Source: Candidatus Leptovillus gracilis
GTDB lineage: Bacteria > Chloroflexota > Anaerolineae > Promineifilales > Promineifilaceae
Length of the DNA: 64,000 nt
NCBI GenBank assembly: GCA_016716065.1
Contig: JADJXA010000007.1
Location: 248,001-312,000 of the forward strand
Reading direction: 5' to 3'
The notes beneath the pieces were generated by a model. The model saw nothing but the letters and a program-made list of their open reading frames with translations. It was not told the DNA's origin and searched no databases. Of this stretch, positions 33,824-43,185 are shown piece after piece. The translations under genes and the position numbers were made by a program. Each line of letters starts with the position of its first letter. Position 1 is the first letter of the stretch.

Positions 33824-36613
33824 ATGGCAAAGATTGAGTTCAGCAATCTTAAAGAAGGTATCAAGCAACATCTTAAAAAATTATGCACGGAGTTGGGGGC
33901 GGACCTGGTCACATTCTATTTTTATGATAAACCCTCTAACCAATTTTTCTTTCCGGTTAGTTATGGTTTATACGACGAAGAGGATTTTGAACGCGGAATA
34001 CCCAATATGAACCGCCCGCTGGGACAGGTTGCTCAAAAGAGCCGCGAAGTGTTTGCCGAAGACGTTAACGTGTCGGGATTGGCTGGGCCATTCTCTTATA
34101 ATGAGAAAGTTGCCTCTTTGGCTGCGTTACCACTGAAGCGTAAAAAAGATGTGTTCGGGGTCGTGTTTATTAATTATCGTCAGGCCCATTCCTTTCCAGA
34201 AGAAGAGCAAAAGCGGATTCGACAAACAGTCAACAGCTTTGCCTCAGAAATTACTCGCCTAACCCAACAAATCAACACAAACAATCTTGTGCCAGCAGCT
34301 ATTACGAAAGAGATTCAATGGGTATATGAAAATACAATCTTGCAAGAAATAGCTCACAAAGCGGTCGGCGTTTTAGAAGATTCTACAATTATCATATGGC
34401 TTCCAGATAAAAAGACACTGCGTTGTCGGGTTATTTCTGGCGTCAGCATGTTGGCGCAAAATGTGCCACTCATTGACGTAACTACCCGCGACCCGGTGGC
34501 GCGTGCATTTAAGCAAGGCAAATCTGTCTCCATTGATGATGCGCGCAAAATCAGAGGTTTTGTGTTGGCCGACCTGCGTGACGATCTTCGGTGGCGAGCC
34601 ATTGAAGCTGTACCCATCCGAAATTCGCAAAACGAAACTTTGGGTGTCATCGCCGCTTACGCGACAGTGCATTTGAAATTCACCCTACATGAAAAGGCGA
34701 TCCTCCGCGCATTGGCCGAATCTGCTGCCTATAATCTGGAAAATGAGAAGAAGATAGATTCCTTAAACGCCTTACATGCCCTGGGTACACGCCTTACGCT
34801 GCCTCTCAATCTGAAAGAAACACTCAGTGAAATTGTTACTTCAACACCTCGCGTAATTGGCGTAGATATTTGTACCATTCACCTTTACGATGCGGCTAAA
34901 CAAGAATTTGAGGACGTGGACAAATCGGCCGTCTATGGCGCAAGCGCCCAAAACATGAATAAACCTGGCAAAGGAGGGGTGGCGCACCGGGTGATTGAGC
35001 GCACCTGGGTACTTTCCGAAGATGTTCCCGATGAAACGTTTGACGCTTCAAGCACGTTTGTGCGTCAAGAAAATGTCAGAGCCTATGCTGGTGTAAGCCT
35101 TCAGGTTGTAAACGAACCGGTAGGGGTAATGTTTGTTAGCTACCGACAACCGCACAAATTTTCGGCCGATGAACGAACACTGCTTCGCACCATCAGCTTT
35201 TATGCTGCTACTGCCATTTATGTGGCTAAACTGTTTGAGCAGCGCGACGCTTTTGCAGAAATTGCGCGTGATATTACAAACGCTCACAACCGCACCGAGC
35301 TGCTCGCTGTCGTATTGGATCGCTCTTTGGAACTTCTGGGTAGTGAATATGGCGCTATTGGCCTTTACAATGCAGAGACCAAAGAAATCCGCATTGAATA
35401 TGCGGTGGGTACGGAAGCGCACGTTATTCCGGCAACGATAGGGCTAACCCAATTAGCCATACGAACCGGTCAGCCTGTCCGTGTTGATGACGTGCGGCAA
35501 GAAGTGAATTATTTTAGCCGCCGCCCGGACACCCGTTCCGAACTGGATGTACCGCTTAAGCGAGGGGAGCAGGTTATTGGCGTTTTGAACGTTGAAACAT
35601 CTCGTCTGGCTGCTTATACGGAGGAACACGAAAAGTTAGCCTTCGCCCTGGCGGCGCAAACTGTGGTCGCTTTGGATAAGATCGAGCTTTTAGAACAAAC
35701 TCAGGCTGAGCTGAATCGGCGCGTTGCTGATATTGAGGTCTTGCAAGAAGTTTATGGCGCGTTAGAAACGGAAGAGTTGGAGGATAGCCTGTCTAATTTG
35801 GTCACACGGACATTGGCATTAACTGGGGCGGATTATGGCGCTATTTATTTGCTAGACCGCAGCGCTTCAGAGCCTATGTTATTGTTGGCGGCTTTGCCGG
35901 AAGGTCGGGCTACTGAAGATCAACGACAGGAACGAATTTCAGTTAACAACAGCAAGGGCATTCTGCCTCACGTGGTCAATACAGGTAAATCCTATCGCAG
36001 TGATAATGTTCTAGAAGATGAACACTATTTTGCAATCCATGCCGATACCCGCTCAGAATTAATTGCGCCGCTCGTTTTTAATAACCGCGTCTATGGCGCA
36101 ATTGATTTAGAAAGCACACAACTGAATTGGTTTAATGAACGGGAAGAGCAGTTGGTACAGGCGATTGCGGGGGCAGCAGCCGCGGCCGTGCGCCAGGTTC
36201 ACTTGTTTGAAGACCTGGAAGAAGTGAATCGCTTAAGTGAACAGCTTAACAGCACGTCATTTAAAAAGGTTCAGGAAGTGTTGGAGTTGATTCATCGCTC
36301 GGCCAACAAACTGATGGACACCAATAATATGTACATTGCTTTGTACGATGATTATTCGGATGTGGTCAGGTTTGGTTTGATGTATGAGTTAGGAGAAAAG
36401 GTTGACGTCGAGACAGATTACAGGTACCAACCGCGGAAGGCGGGACAAGGCAAAACCGAAGAAATCATCCACACCAAAAAGCCAATCTTTCATCCAACAG
36501 GCAAAGAACATTGGGGTTGGTATAAAGAAAAAGAGGGACGCATAGATTATTCAGAAGGAGAAGCTAAAGCGGCTTCTTGGATTGGTGTGCCGATGCTACC
36601 AATGACAAGGTGA
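33824..36613 (+). pseudogene. Multi-GAF sensor histidine kinase, N-terminal part (GAF 1-6), frameshifted
   Basis: 929 residues of tandem GAF sensor domains, at about 1-145, 155-310, 328-470, 480-620, 635-800 and a sixth cut off at its end. No transmembrane segment is seen, so it is cytoplasmic. The frame ends in IGVPMLPMTR where GAF 6 should continue. The next frame picks up with NDKVIGVVATYHPSADYVY, matching the equivalent VGVPMIVNSDQVVGVISVW of GAF 7. One base is missing around 36592-36600. Restoring it gives a single protein of about 1384 residues to 37977. ATG at 33824 has AAAGGGGTGAGG upstream. Without the second part this protein has no kinase. It may be real decay or a sequencing error. 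Confidence 0.82.
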
Positions 36614-37977
36614 TAGGCGTAGTCGCTACCTACCACCCTTCAGCTGATTACGTGTACAGCCGAGACGATCTGACCAGCTTGCAAGCCATGGCCAACCAGG
36701 CGGCTATTGCCATCAGCAATGTGCGGCTGGCGCAGCAGCGCCAACTGCGCGAAATGGGGCAGTTGCTCTCAGCCAACATTTACCTTGCGGAAAAAGAATT
36801 GCTGGAAATCATCTATAAACAAACCAGCCAGCTTATGGATACAAAGGAAATGTATGTTGCTCTCTACGACATAGCAACCGATATGGTCCGCTTTGGTCTG
36901 GCCTTTCAAGGGGGCAAGCGTGCCGATGTGGAAACCGACCCCCATTGGCAGCCGCGGCGGGCAGGTTCTGGCCGAACAGAATGGATTATCAAATACAAAG
37001 CACCATTGTTCCATCCAACTGGAGAGATCGGTAAGGGCTGGTATGCTCAGGAAGGCCGCAAAGAATATATTGGTACTGATTTGGGCTGTTGGGTTGGCGT
37101 GCCAATGATCGTGAACAGTGATCAGGTTGTGGGAGTGATAAGCGTCTGGCAACCTGATAAAGAATATGCGTATGATGGACATGATCTGGGGCTGCTGCAA
37201 ACTCTGGCAGACACGGCGGCCAGCGCCCTTAATAATGCGCGTCGCTATCGCGAGTCACAGGCGCAGCAAGAATTGGCGGCCCTGGGCACAGCCATGAGCG
37301 CCATCCAGCATCGCATCAACAACACACTCAATATTGTTTCGCCTAATGTCACCCGGCTGCGCAAGCGCGTCCATGGTGATCCCGAAACGCAAGAAATTCT
37401 GGACATCATTGACAGGAATGTGAGTTACACCTCACAAATCATCCACCGCATCCAGGCGGCGCTGCGCGGCGAGCGACAGATAGTGGACATTAACGCCATT
37501 CTTTATGAAGTTGCTCAACAGGCAGAACAACATTGGCTAACTGAAACTACAGGACCCACTGAGGTTAGCCTTGACTTTGACAACGCTATTCCTCTGTTTG
37601 AAGGTCCTCTGGGCCAGCTCTCTGAATTATTTACGAATTTAGCCCACAATGCCTGTCGCGCGATGGCTCAGGGCGGAATGCTTAAGATTCATAGTAAGCT
37701 GGACAACAACATAATTTATATAAAGGTCATAGACACCGGTTCAGGTATAGCCGATTCCATATTGCCTCGTCTTTTTACCAGACCAATACCGACTAAAGAG
37801 GCTGGAGGCACGTCTGGCCTGGGACTATATCTGGGAGCATTGATAACGCAAAGCCTGGGTGGTGATATAGAAGTTGAGGATACTGGGCAGAATGGGACCA
37901 CTATGTTAGTACGTATACCGCTACCTCATGTTAGCAAGGAGGCGTGGAGAGATGAAGATGCGAATCTTGTTGATTGA
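36577..37977 (+). pseudogene. Multi-GAF histidine kinase, C-terminal part (GAF 6 end, GAF 7, DHp, HATPase)
   Basis: Second half of the split kinase. After the rest of GAF 6 comes GAF 7 (about residues 60-220 of this frame). A dimerisation helix with ALGTAMSAIQHRINNTLNIV follows, whose His is the likely phosphorylation site. Then a HATPase with N box NLAHNACRAM, G1 DTGSGI and G2 GTSGLGLYLG. The catalytic elements are intact. The only in-frame start is a TTG at 36577 inside GAF 6 and without a ribosome site, so the frame is best read as the continuation of the gene from 33824. The following receiver gene starts inside its last 26 bases, showing tight operon packing. Confidence 0.82.
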
Positions 37978-38296
37978 TGATGAACCACGGTGGATTGATT
38001 TTGCGCGCCGTGATCTCGAATCTTTTGAGATTGTCGTCGCCAAAAGTTTTGAAGAGGCTGTGGCCGAATTAGAGCAAGATCAATTTGATCTGGTTATTGC
38101 CAGTTCTCGATGGCTCAAAGTTCTCGAACTGATTCAGGAAAAGTTCGCTGAAAAACGAGTTATGGTAACAACGATCAAACCAACCCCAGAAGAAGCCTTG
38201 TTCGCTTATCGTCGGGGAGCGGTAGATTACATTTCAAAATCGTTTGCCAGTCAAGAGCTATTGGAACACGTTAAAAAAGTCGTGCCAGCAGTATAA
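37952..38296 (+). CDS. Pseudo-receiver domain protein
   Basis: 114-residue single-domain protein with the CheY-like fold signs RILLIDDEP at strand 1 and a C-terminal AVDYISKSF with the conserved Lys. The phospho-acceptor Asp normally ending strand 3 (VILD) is replaced: the strand reads FDLVIASSRW. It cannot be phosphorylated in the usual way and may act as a constitutive or titrating partner. The ATG at 37952 follows AAGGAGG at a good distance and overlaps the kinase gene end. An upstream ATG at 37928 is less likely. Confidence 0.8.
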   Translation: MKMRILLIDDEPRWIDFARRDLESFEIVVAKSFEEAVAELEQDQFDLVIASSRWLKVLELIQEKFAEKRVMVTTIKPTPEEALFAYRRGAVDYISKSFASQELLEHVKKVVPAV

Positions 38297-38305
38297 GGGG
38301 GAGCG

Positions 38306-38719
38306 ATGTTTCGAGAAACCCACAGTGTTCTGGTCGTGGATGATGTGAACGATTGGCGAATCACGATACGCGGTTTGTTGCAAGATGAAGGGTACCGTGT
38401 TCAGGTAGCTGAAACTGCTGAAGAGGCATTGGCATTTTTGGAGGCGGATCGCTTTGATTTGGCGGTTATTGACATACGTCTGGATGAAACCAATGAAGAT
38501 GACACTGAAGGCATAACCCTGGCGGAAAATATCTATCTGCAATGGCCTGAAGTCAGAATTATCATTATTACTGGTTATGATACGTCTGGCACATTAGACA
38601 AAGCGATGAAACCAACACCTACCGGCCGTCTGGTCCACGATTACATCCTGAAAAAGGATACGCATACACACCTTTTGCCGACGATTCGGCAGGCATTAAA
38701 CGAGCCAGCTAATCTGTAG
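38306..38719 (+). CDS. Single-domain response regulator (receiver)
   Basis: 137-residue CheY-like receiver with acidic pair VVDD, phospho-acceptor Asp56 in AVIDIRLDE, Thr in IIIITGYD and Lys in YILKKD. It has no output domain. Compared with a standard receiver it carries an insert after the Asp (ETNEDDTEGITL) that is shared with the two larger receiver fusions downstream (DESDVDNEAGLRL and HGEDTDDISGLGL). This points to a common, locally duplicated receiver subfamily. GGGGGAGCG precedes the ATG. It lies 9 bp after the pseudo-receiver. Confidence 0.85.
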   Translation: MFRETHSVLVVDDVNDWRITIRGLLQDEGYRVQVAETAEEALAFLEADRFDLAVIDIRLDETNEDDTEGITLAENIYLQWPEVRIIIITGYDTSGTLDKAMKPTPTGRLVHDYILKKDTHTHLLPTIRQALNEPANL

Positions 38720-38732
38720 GTTGATAAGCAAC

Positions 38733-40322
38733 ATGAGCAACGGCCGTATCCTGGTTGTAGATGATATCCCCGATGTACGCAACACAGTTGTGGGGTTGCT
38801 CGCCGATGAAGGGTATGAAGTACACGGCGCTGCTACATACGAAGAAGCCGTTGACCTGCTCAACCGTGTTCGTTTTCATGTGGCCGTGCTGGACATTCGG
38901 CTAGACGAGAGCGATGTAGACAATGAAGCGGGTCTGCGTCTAATGCACTACATTCGGCAATTCGACCCAACCATCTCCCCCATTATATTGACCGGGTATG
39001 CCGAAGTTCATATGGTGCAAGAGGCTTTGCGGCCCGGCAAATCTGGCAAATCCCCCGCGTTCAGCTTCTTAGAAAAAACAGAAATCACGCTAATGCCCGA
39101 AATTGTTAAACAGGCATTCTCTCAGTCTGTGCGCGTCAATCGGACATTGGTGATCGAAGATAACGGAGAAATCATTCTCGCGTTAGCCAGACGTCTTCGT
39201 TTTCAAGGGAAATCTAAACCTGAGATCGAGTTCCTTGCTGAGGAAATTGACGAATTGCTGCGTAAGCTGTTTTTTACGTGCGAGCGCATTGTAATTGATT
39301 CGCCACAACAAGGGTACAGCGCGGCGGCCGTTTTCAAAGTCGTTCCCTGGTACAAAGATCGCATTCAGGGAGAGGCATTAATTGTCAAGATTGGTGAACG
39401 CGGCATAGCGGATGAAGAGGTGAATCGCTACCAAGAGTATGTTTTGGGCAAAGTGGGTGGACATCGTGTACCTATCAGAATAGAAACAACTCACACTCGT
39501 TCATTAACAGGCATCCTGTATACGTTTGCTGGATTGGGGTTTGTCCAGAGTTTCCCCGCGTTTTTCTATCAGGCAAATGTTGAAGCTATTCGAACTGTTA
39601 TTCGGAACTTGTATTTGACGACATGCCGACCCTGGCAGCGGGATGAAATTATTTCGGTTGAACTGACCGATTTAAGAGCTGTTTACTTTCACCATTTATG
39701 GTCGTCCGACCAGAAACTGGAACAGTCGCTCAAACACATGACGGGCAAACGGCATCCTTTCCGCCTGGAAAACGATGAACACTTGTGGTTGGGCGAAGAT
39801 ATTCAACTACATAATCCTGTTTCTTTTGTTAGAACCCATTCTTTTGAACAGTCCACGCTATACGGCATCATACATGGAGATTTACAGGGATATAATGTGT
39901 TGATCGATCACCGTCAGGAAACCTGGCTGATTGATTTTGCCAGCACAACGCGAGGTCCTATTGCTCAGGATTATGCTTTGTTTGAAGCGTACTTGCTGGT
40001 GTCAATTCTTGAGGCTGAGGATTGGCAGGCGCTTTATCCCTGGTATGAGCTTTTGTTTAAAGCGGGCAGTTTAACGGCCGTGCCCCTATCAGGTGAACTG
40101 CGGACAAAACAAGACATCTGGAAGGCGCACACAGCAATTTTGACAATTCGTCGTTTAGCATTTGGGGATGCCGTCTCTTTGTCAGAGTCCGAGTATCTGA
40201 TTTCCTTGTTGTTCAACTTGCTGAAATTGTTGACCATACTGAATTTACCATCTACTCAGAGAGATTTTGCCTTAATTGCTTCCTCATTTGTCGCCAGTCG
40301 CTTAGCCAATTTACTTTCCTGA
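38733..40322 (+). CDS. Receiver fused to APH-like kinase/phosphotransferase domain
   Basis: 529-residue fusion. Residues 1-130 are a receiver with VVDD, acceptor Asp54 in AVLDIRLDES, and the same acidic insert as its neighbours. After a linker, residues about 165-470 form a domain with the aminoglycoside-phosphotransferase/choline-kinase catalytic loop HGDLQGYNVL (His381, Asp383) and the metal site TWLIDFAST. An earlier segment AAVFKVVPWYKDRIQGEALIVKIGE looks like the nucleotide-binding beta strands with the lysine. Similar kinase-like domains occur in bacterial multi-component conflict/signalling systems, but the exact family is not certain. A TTG at 38721 would extend it by four residues; ATG 38733 is preferred. 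Substrate unknown. Confidence 0.78.
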   Translation: MSNGRILVVDDIPDVRNTVVGLLADEGYEVHGAATYEEAVDLLNRVRFHVAVLDIRLDESDVDNEAGLRLMHYIRQFDPTISPIILTGYAEVHMVQEALRPGKSGKSPAFSFLEKTEITLMPEIVKQAFSQSVRVNRTLVIEDNGEIILALARRLRFQGKSKPEIEFLAEEIDELLRKLFFTCERIVIDSPQQGYSAAAVFKVVPWYKDRIQGEALIVKIGERGIADEEVNRYQEYVLGKVGGHRVPIRIETTHTRSLTGILYTFAGLGFVQSFPAFFYQANVEAIRTVIRNLYLTTCRPWQRDEIISVELTDLRAVYFHHLWSSDQKLEQSLKHMTGKRHPFRLENDEHLWLGEDIQLHNPVSFVRTHSFEQSTLYGIIHGDLQGYNVLIDHRQETWLIDFASTTRGPIAQDYALFEAYLLVSILEAEDWQALYPWYELLFKAGSLTAVPLSGELRTKQDIWKAHTAILTIRRLAFGDAVSLSESEYLISLLFNLLKLLTILNLPSTQRDFALIASSFVASRLANLLS

Positions 40323-40346
40323 AATAGACGTCTTATTGGGGGCAAC

Positions 40347-41867
40347 ATGGACAAGGTTTTGATTGTAGATAACGAGAAGGATGTGTTGCACACCCTTTCT
40401 GGCTTATTAAGAGACGAAGGTTATCAAGTTGAAGGCGTCTATTCAGAGAAAGAAGCAATTGAAGCCTTTGCCAATGAGAAATTTGATTTCGCCCTGATTG
40501 ACATCCGCTTACACGGAGAAGATACCGACGACATTAGCGGCTTAGGTCTGGCTGCTGTTTTACGTTCGATGTCCCCTGAGACATTGATTTTTCTGATGTC
40601 CGGCTACCCTTTAAGTGAGCCTTATCTTCGAATCGTCCGTTATGTAACCGATGCTATTCTTCTTGAAAAAACACTTGGATGGGATAAAAAGATTATTAGC
40701 GCTATTACCAACGCTAAAAATATTCTTCAAGAAAGGAAACAAAAACCGACGACTATTTCAGGCCAGACAGAAGATGATTCCTCAATTACAGCCAAGTTGA
40801 AATTTTCTCGATTATCTGTATCAATTGCACCAAATCAAATAGCATTTGTTCGCTCGCAAGGCGCTCATGTTGCCGCAAGACGAACCTTAAGTGTGGCAGA
40901 TGTGCCCGTTGCCCAATATCAAAAGCGAGTGGATAGCGCGCGTTATATCCCCAAAGACTTAAGATTCAATGTCAAAGATATCGGATCGAATTTATGGCGA
41001 GAACTATTCTCGGCGCATTCGGAAATTCAAAATACTTACCTCACGGCCAGAGCAAAAAGCAAGATATTGAGCTTGTTATTCGAGGGGCCAAGAGAGTTCA
41101 TACGTTTACCCATCGAATTTATGTTTTCTTCTGAATCTGAAGAATACCTGGTTCTCTTACACCCGCTAGCAAGATTTGTCAATGGTACGGAATCCAATCA
41201 AGCGCCATTTGATCGAGAGTTTTTTAAACAAAGCTCAAATCTGAAGATCTTACTTATCGCCTCAAATACGCCTAATCCTCATATTCCCGGAGTCGATCTT
41301 GAAGTGGCTAAATTAGAGCGCTTTTTTTTGACTCAGAAGCAGTTCGCTGTGGATTTGGAAGTTATTCCAACGGAAAAAGCAACTATTGAATTTGTTCGAG
41401 AGAAACTGAAAAATCCAGATTACGACGTTATCCATTATGCCGGACATGGATCTTACAATAGCGAATCGCCAGAAGAAAGCACCCTCAGTTTTTGGAGCGA
41501 TGCAGGTAAAACAGGCGAAGTTCAGCAGATGCGGGCTTCAGAATTCCATTTATTGAGCGAGTCTCGGGTGCGACTGTTTTATCTTAGCTGTTGTTGGGGC
41601 GCGGCCAGTGGAGACAAGAAGGATTTGCTGGACGATGACTTTTTGGGTGTGGCAGATGCCATCGTGCGTGCTGGCGTTCCCACAGTTTTGGGGTATCGTT
41701 GGCCTGTTACCGACGCGGGCGCGCCTAAAATGGCCCTGGCTTTTTACCGCGAATTGTTAAATGATGGACGACCTGATGTAGCGCTTTGGAAGGCTCGTCG
41801 GGAATTGGCGGCAATCAATCGAAATGATTTGACCTGGTTGTCGCCCATACTTATCCATCAAGTGTGA
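40347..41867 (+). CDS. Receiver fused to CHAT-family caspase-like protease
   Basis: 506-residue fusion. Residues 1-130 are a receiver (VLIVDNE, acceptor Asp52 in ALIDIRLHGEDTDD). A middle region of about 150 residues has no recognised motif. The C-terminal domain is a CHAT peptidase with its catalytic His367 in VIHYAGHGSYNSE, catalytic Cys416 in YLSCCWGAASGD, and the late motif GVPTVLGYRWPVTDAGA. CHAT proteases are caspase relatives used in bacterial programmed death and immunity. Direct fusion to a receiver implies activation or repression by phosphorylation from the island's histidine kinase. It is the last gene of the island and overlaps the convergent flavoprotein gene by 10 bp. Confidence 0.85.
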   Translation: MDKVLIVDNEKDVLHTLSGLLRDEGYQVEGVYSEKEAIEAFANEKFDFALIDIRLHGEDTDDISGLGLAAVLRSMSPETLIFLMSGYPLSEPYLRIVRYVTDAILLEKTLGWDKKIISAITNAKNILQERKQKPTTISGQTEDDSSITAKLKFSRLSVSIAPNQIAFVRSQGAHVAARRTLSVADVPVAQYQKRVDSARYIPKDLRFNVKDIGSNLWRELFSAHSEIQNTYLTARAKSKILSLLFEGPREFIRLPIEFMFSSESEEYLVLLHPLARFVNGTESNQAPFDREFFKQSSNLKILLIASNTPNPHIPGVDLEVAKLERFFLTQKQFAVDLEVIPTEKATIEFVREKLKNPDYDVIHYAGHGSYNSESPEESTLSFWSDAGKTGEVQQMRASEFHLLSESRVRLFYLSCCWGAASGDKKDLLDDDFLGVADAIVRAGVPTVLGYRWPVTDAGAPKMALAFYRELLNDGRPDVALWKARRELAAINRNDLTWLSPILIHQV

Positions 41868-43090
41868 TATTTCTGTTTGTCTTTCTCCACCCACTCCAAT
41901 GCCCCTTCCCCCGCCACTCTCCCACTCGCCAAACAAGCCGTCAGCAAATACCCGCCCGTCGGCGCTTCCCAATCGAGCATCTCCCCGGCGCAGAAAACGC
42001 CGGGCCGGGCGCGCAGCATCAGGCGCTCATCCAGCGCCTCAAACCGAACCCCACCCGCACTGCTAATCGCCTCGGCCAACGGCCGTACACCCTCCACCGT
42101 CACCGCCACCCCCTTCATCACCCCCGCCAACTGAGCCGGGTCAGCAAAAACGGCCGTCGGCACAACCTCCCGCAGCAGCCCCACCTTCACCCCCTTCAAC
42201 CCCAACCGGCTTTGCAAATGGCTGGATAACGAACGCGACCCGCGCGGCTTCACCAGCGCCTCCCGAATCTGCGCTTCGGTTTTGTCCGGCAGCAAATCCA
42301 GATGGAAGGTGGCACGGCCGTTCGCCGCCACCTCCTCCCGCAGCAGCGCCGACACCGCGTAAATCAGGCTGCCCTCCACCCCCGTTTCCGTGATGACAAA
42401 TTCGCCCTGGCGGGCAAAGTCGGCCAGGCGCAAAACCACCGTCTTCATCGGTTCTCCAGCAAATTTCTGCCGAAAGTGTTCGCTCCAGCCCACGTCGAAG
42501 CCGCAGTTGGCCGGTTTGAGGGGTGCGACGCCAACGCCCTGCGCTTGCAGCAGCGGGACCCACGCCCCATCGGAACCCAATTGCGGCCAACTGCCGCCGC
42601 CTAACGCCAGCACGGTTGCCTGGGGGGACACGGCCGTTTCCCCCGCCACCGTCGCCAATCGCAGCCGCCCATCCTCCGTCCAGCCCAACCAACGATGGCG
42701 CACGTGGAACACCACGCCGTTGGCGCGCAGGCGGCGCACCCAGGCGCGCAGCAGCGGCGCAGCCTTCATCTCCGCCGGGAACACGCGCCCCGACGTGCCG
42801 ACGAAGGTTTCCACACCCAACCCTTGCGCCCAGGCGCGCACCTCTTGCGGGCCGAATTGTTGCAGCAGGGGTTCGATGTGGGAACGGCAGTCGCCATACC
42901 GCCCCACAAACTGCGCCAACGGTTCAGAATGGGTCAGGTTCAATCCCCCCTTGCCCGCCAGCAAAAACTTGCGCCCCACCGTCGGCATCGCGTCGTACAC
43001 CTGCACAGGCACGCCCGCTGCGCTGATCACCTCGGCGGCCATCAGCCCGGCCGGCCCACCACCAATAATGGCAATAAACACATTTTCCAT
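41858..43090 (-). CDS. FAD-dependent flavoprotein, BaiN/HI0933-like (TIGR03862 type)
   Basis: About 410-residue flavoprotein. The N terminus is a dinucleotide-binding fold (IAIIGGGPAGLMAAE), followed by GRKFLLAGKGGLNLTHSE, which is diagnostic for the HI0933/BaiN group. LALGGGSWPQLGSDG follows, and near the C terminus are PGVFCAGEMLDWEAPTGGYLL and SGRVAGEGAL. The usual role is as an oxidoreductase of unknown substrate. A frame extending to 43156 exists, but homologous sequence starts at the ATG at 43090 (MENVFIAIIGGG). It is convergent with the CHAT gene and returns to GC-rich host-like codon use with frequent ACGGCCGT, marking the island edge. Confidence 0.88.
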   Translation of the reverse strand: MENVFIAIIGGGPAGLMAAEVISAAGVPVQVYDAMPTVGRKFLLAGKGGLNLTHSEPLAQFVGRYGDCRSHIEPLLQQFGPQEVRAWAQGLGVETFVGTSGRVFPAEMKAAPLLRAWVRRLRANGVVFHVRHRWLGWTEDGRLRLATVAGETAVSPQATVLALGGGSWPQLGSDGAWVPLLQAQGVGVAPLKPANCGFDVGWSEHFRQKFAGEPMKTVVLRLADFARQGEFVITETGVEGSLIYAVSALLREEVAANGRATFHLDLLPDKTEAQIREALVKPRGSRSLSSHLQSRLGLKGVKVGLLREVVPTAVFADPAQLAGVMKGVAVTVEGVRPLAEAISSAGGVRFEALDERLMLRARPGVFCAGEMLDWEAPTGGYLLTACLASGRVAGEGALEWVEKDKQKYHT

Positions 43091-43185
43091 ACGTAACCTG
43101 GACAGGTCATAACCGAAAAGGGTTATCAATGATTGCGCAGATTGCGCCGATTTCACAGACTGAAGAAAAAATCTGCGTCACCATC

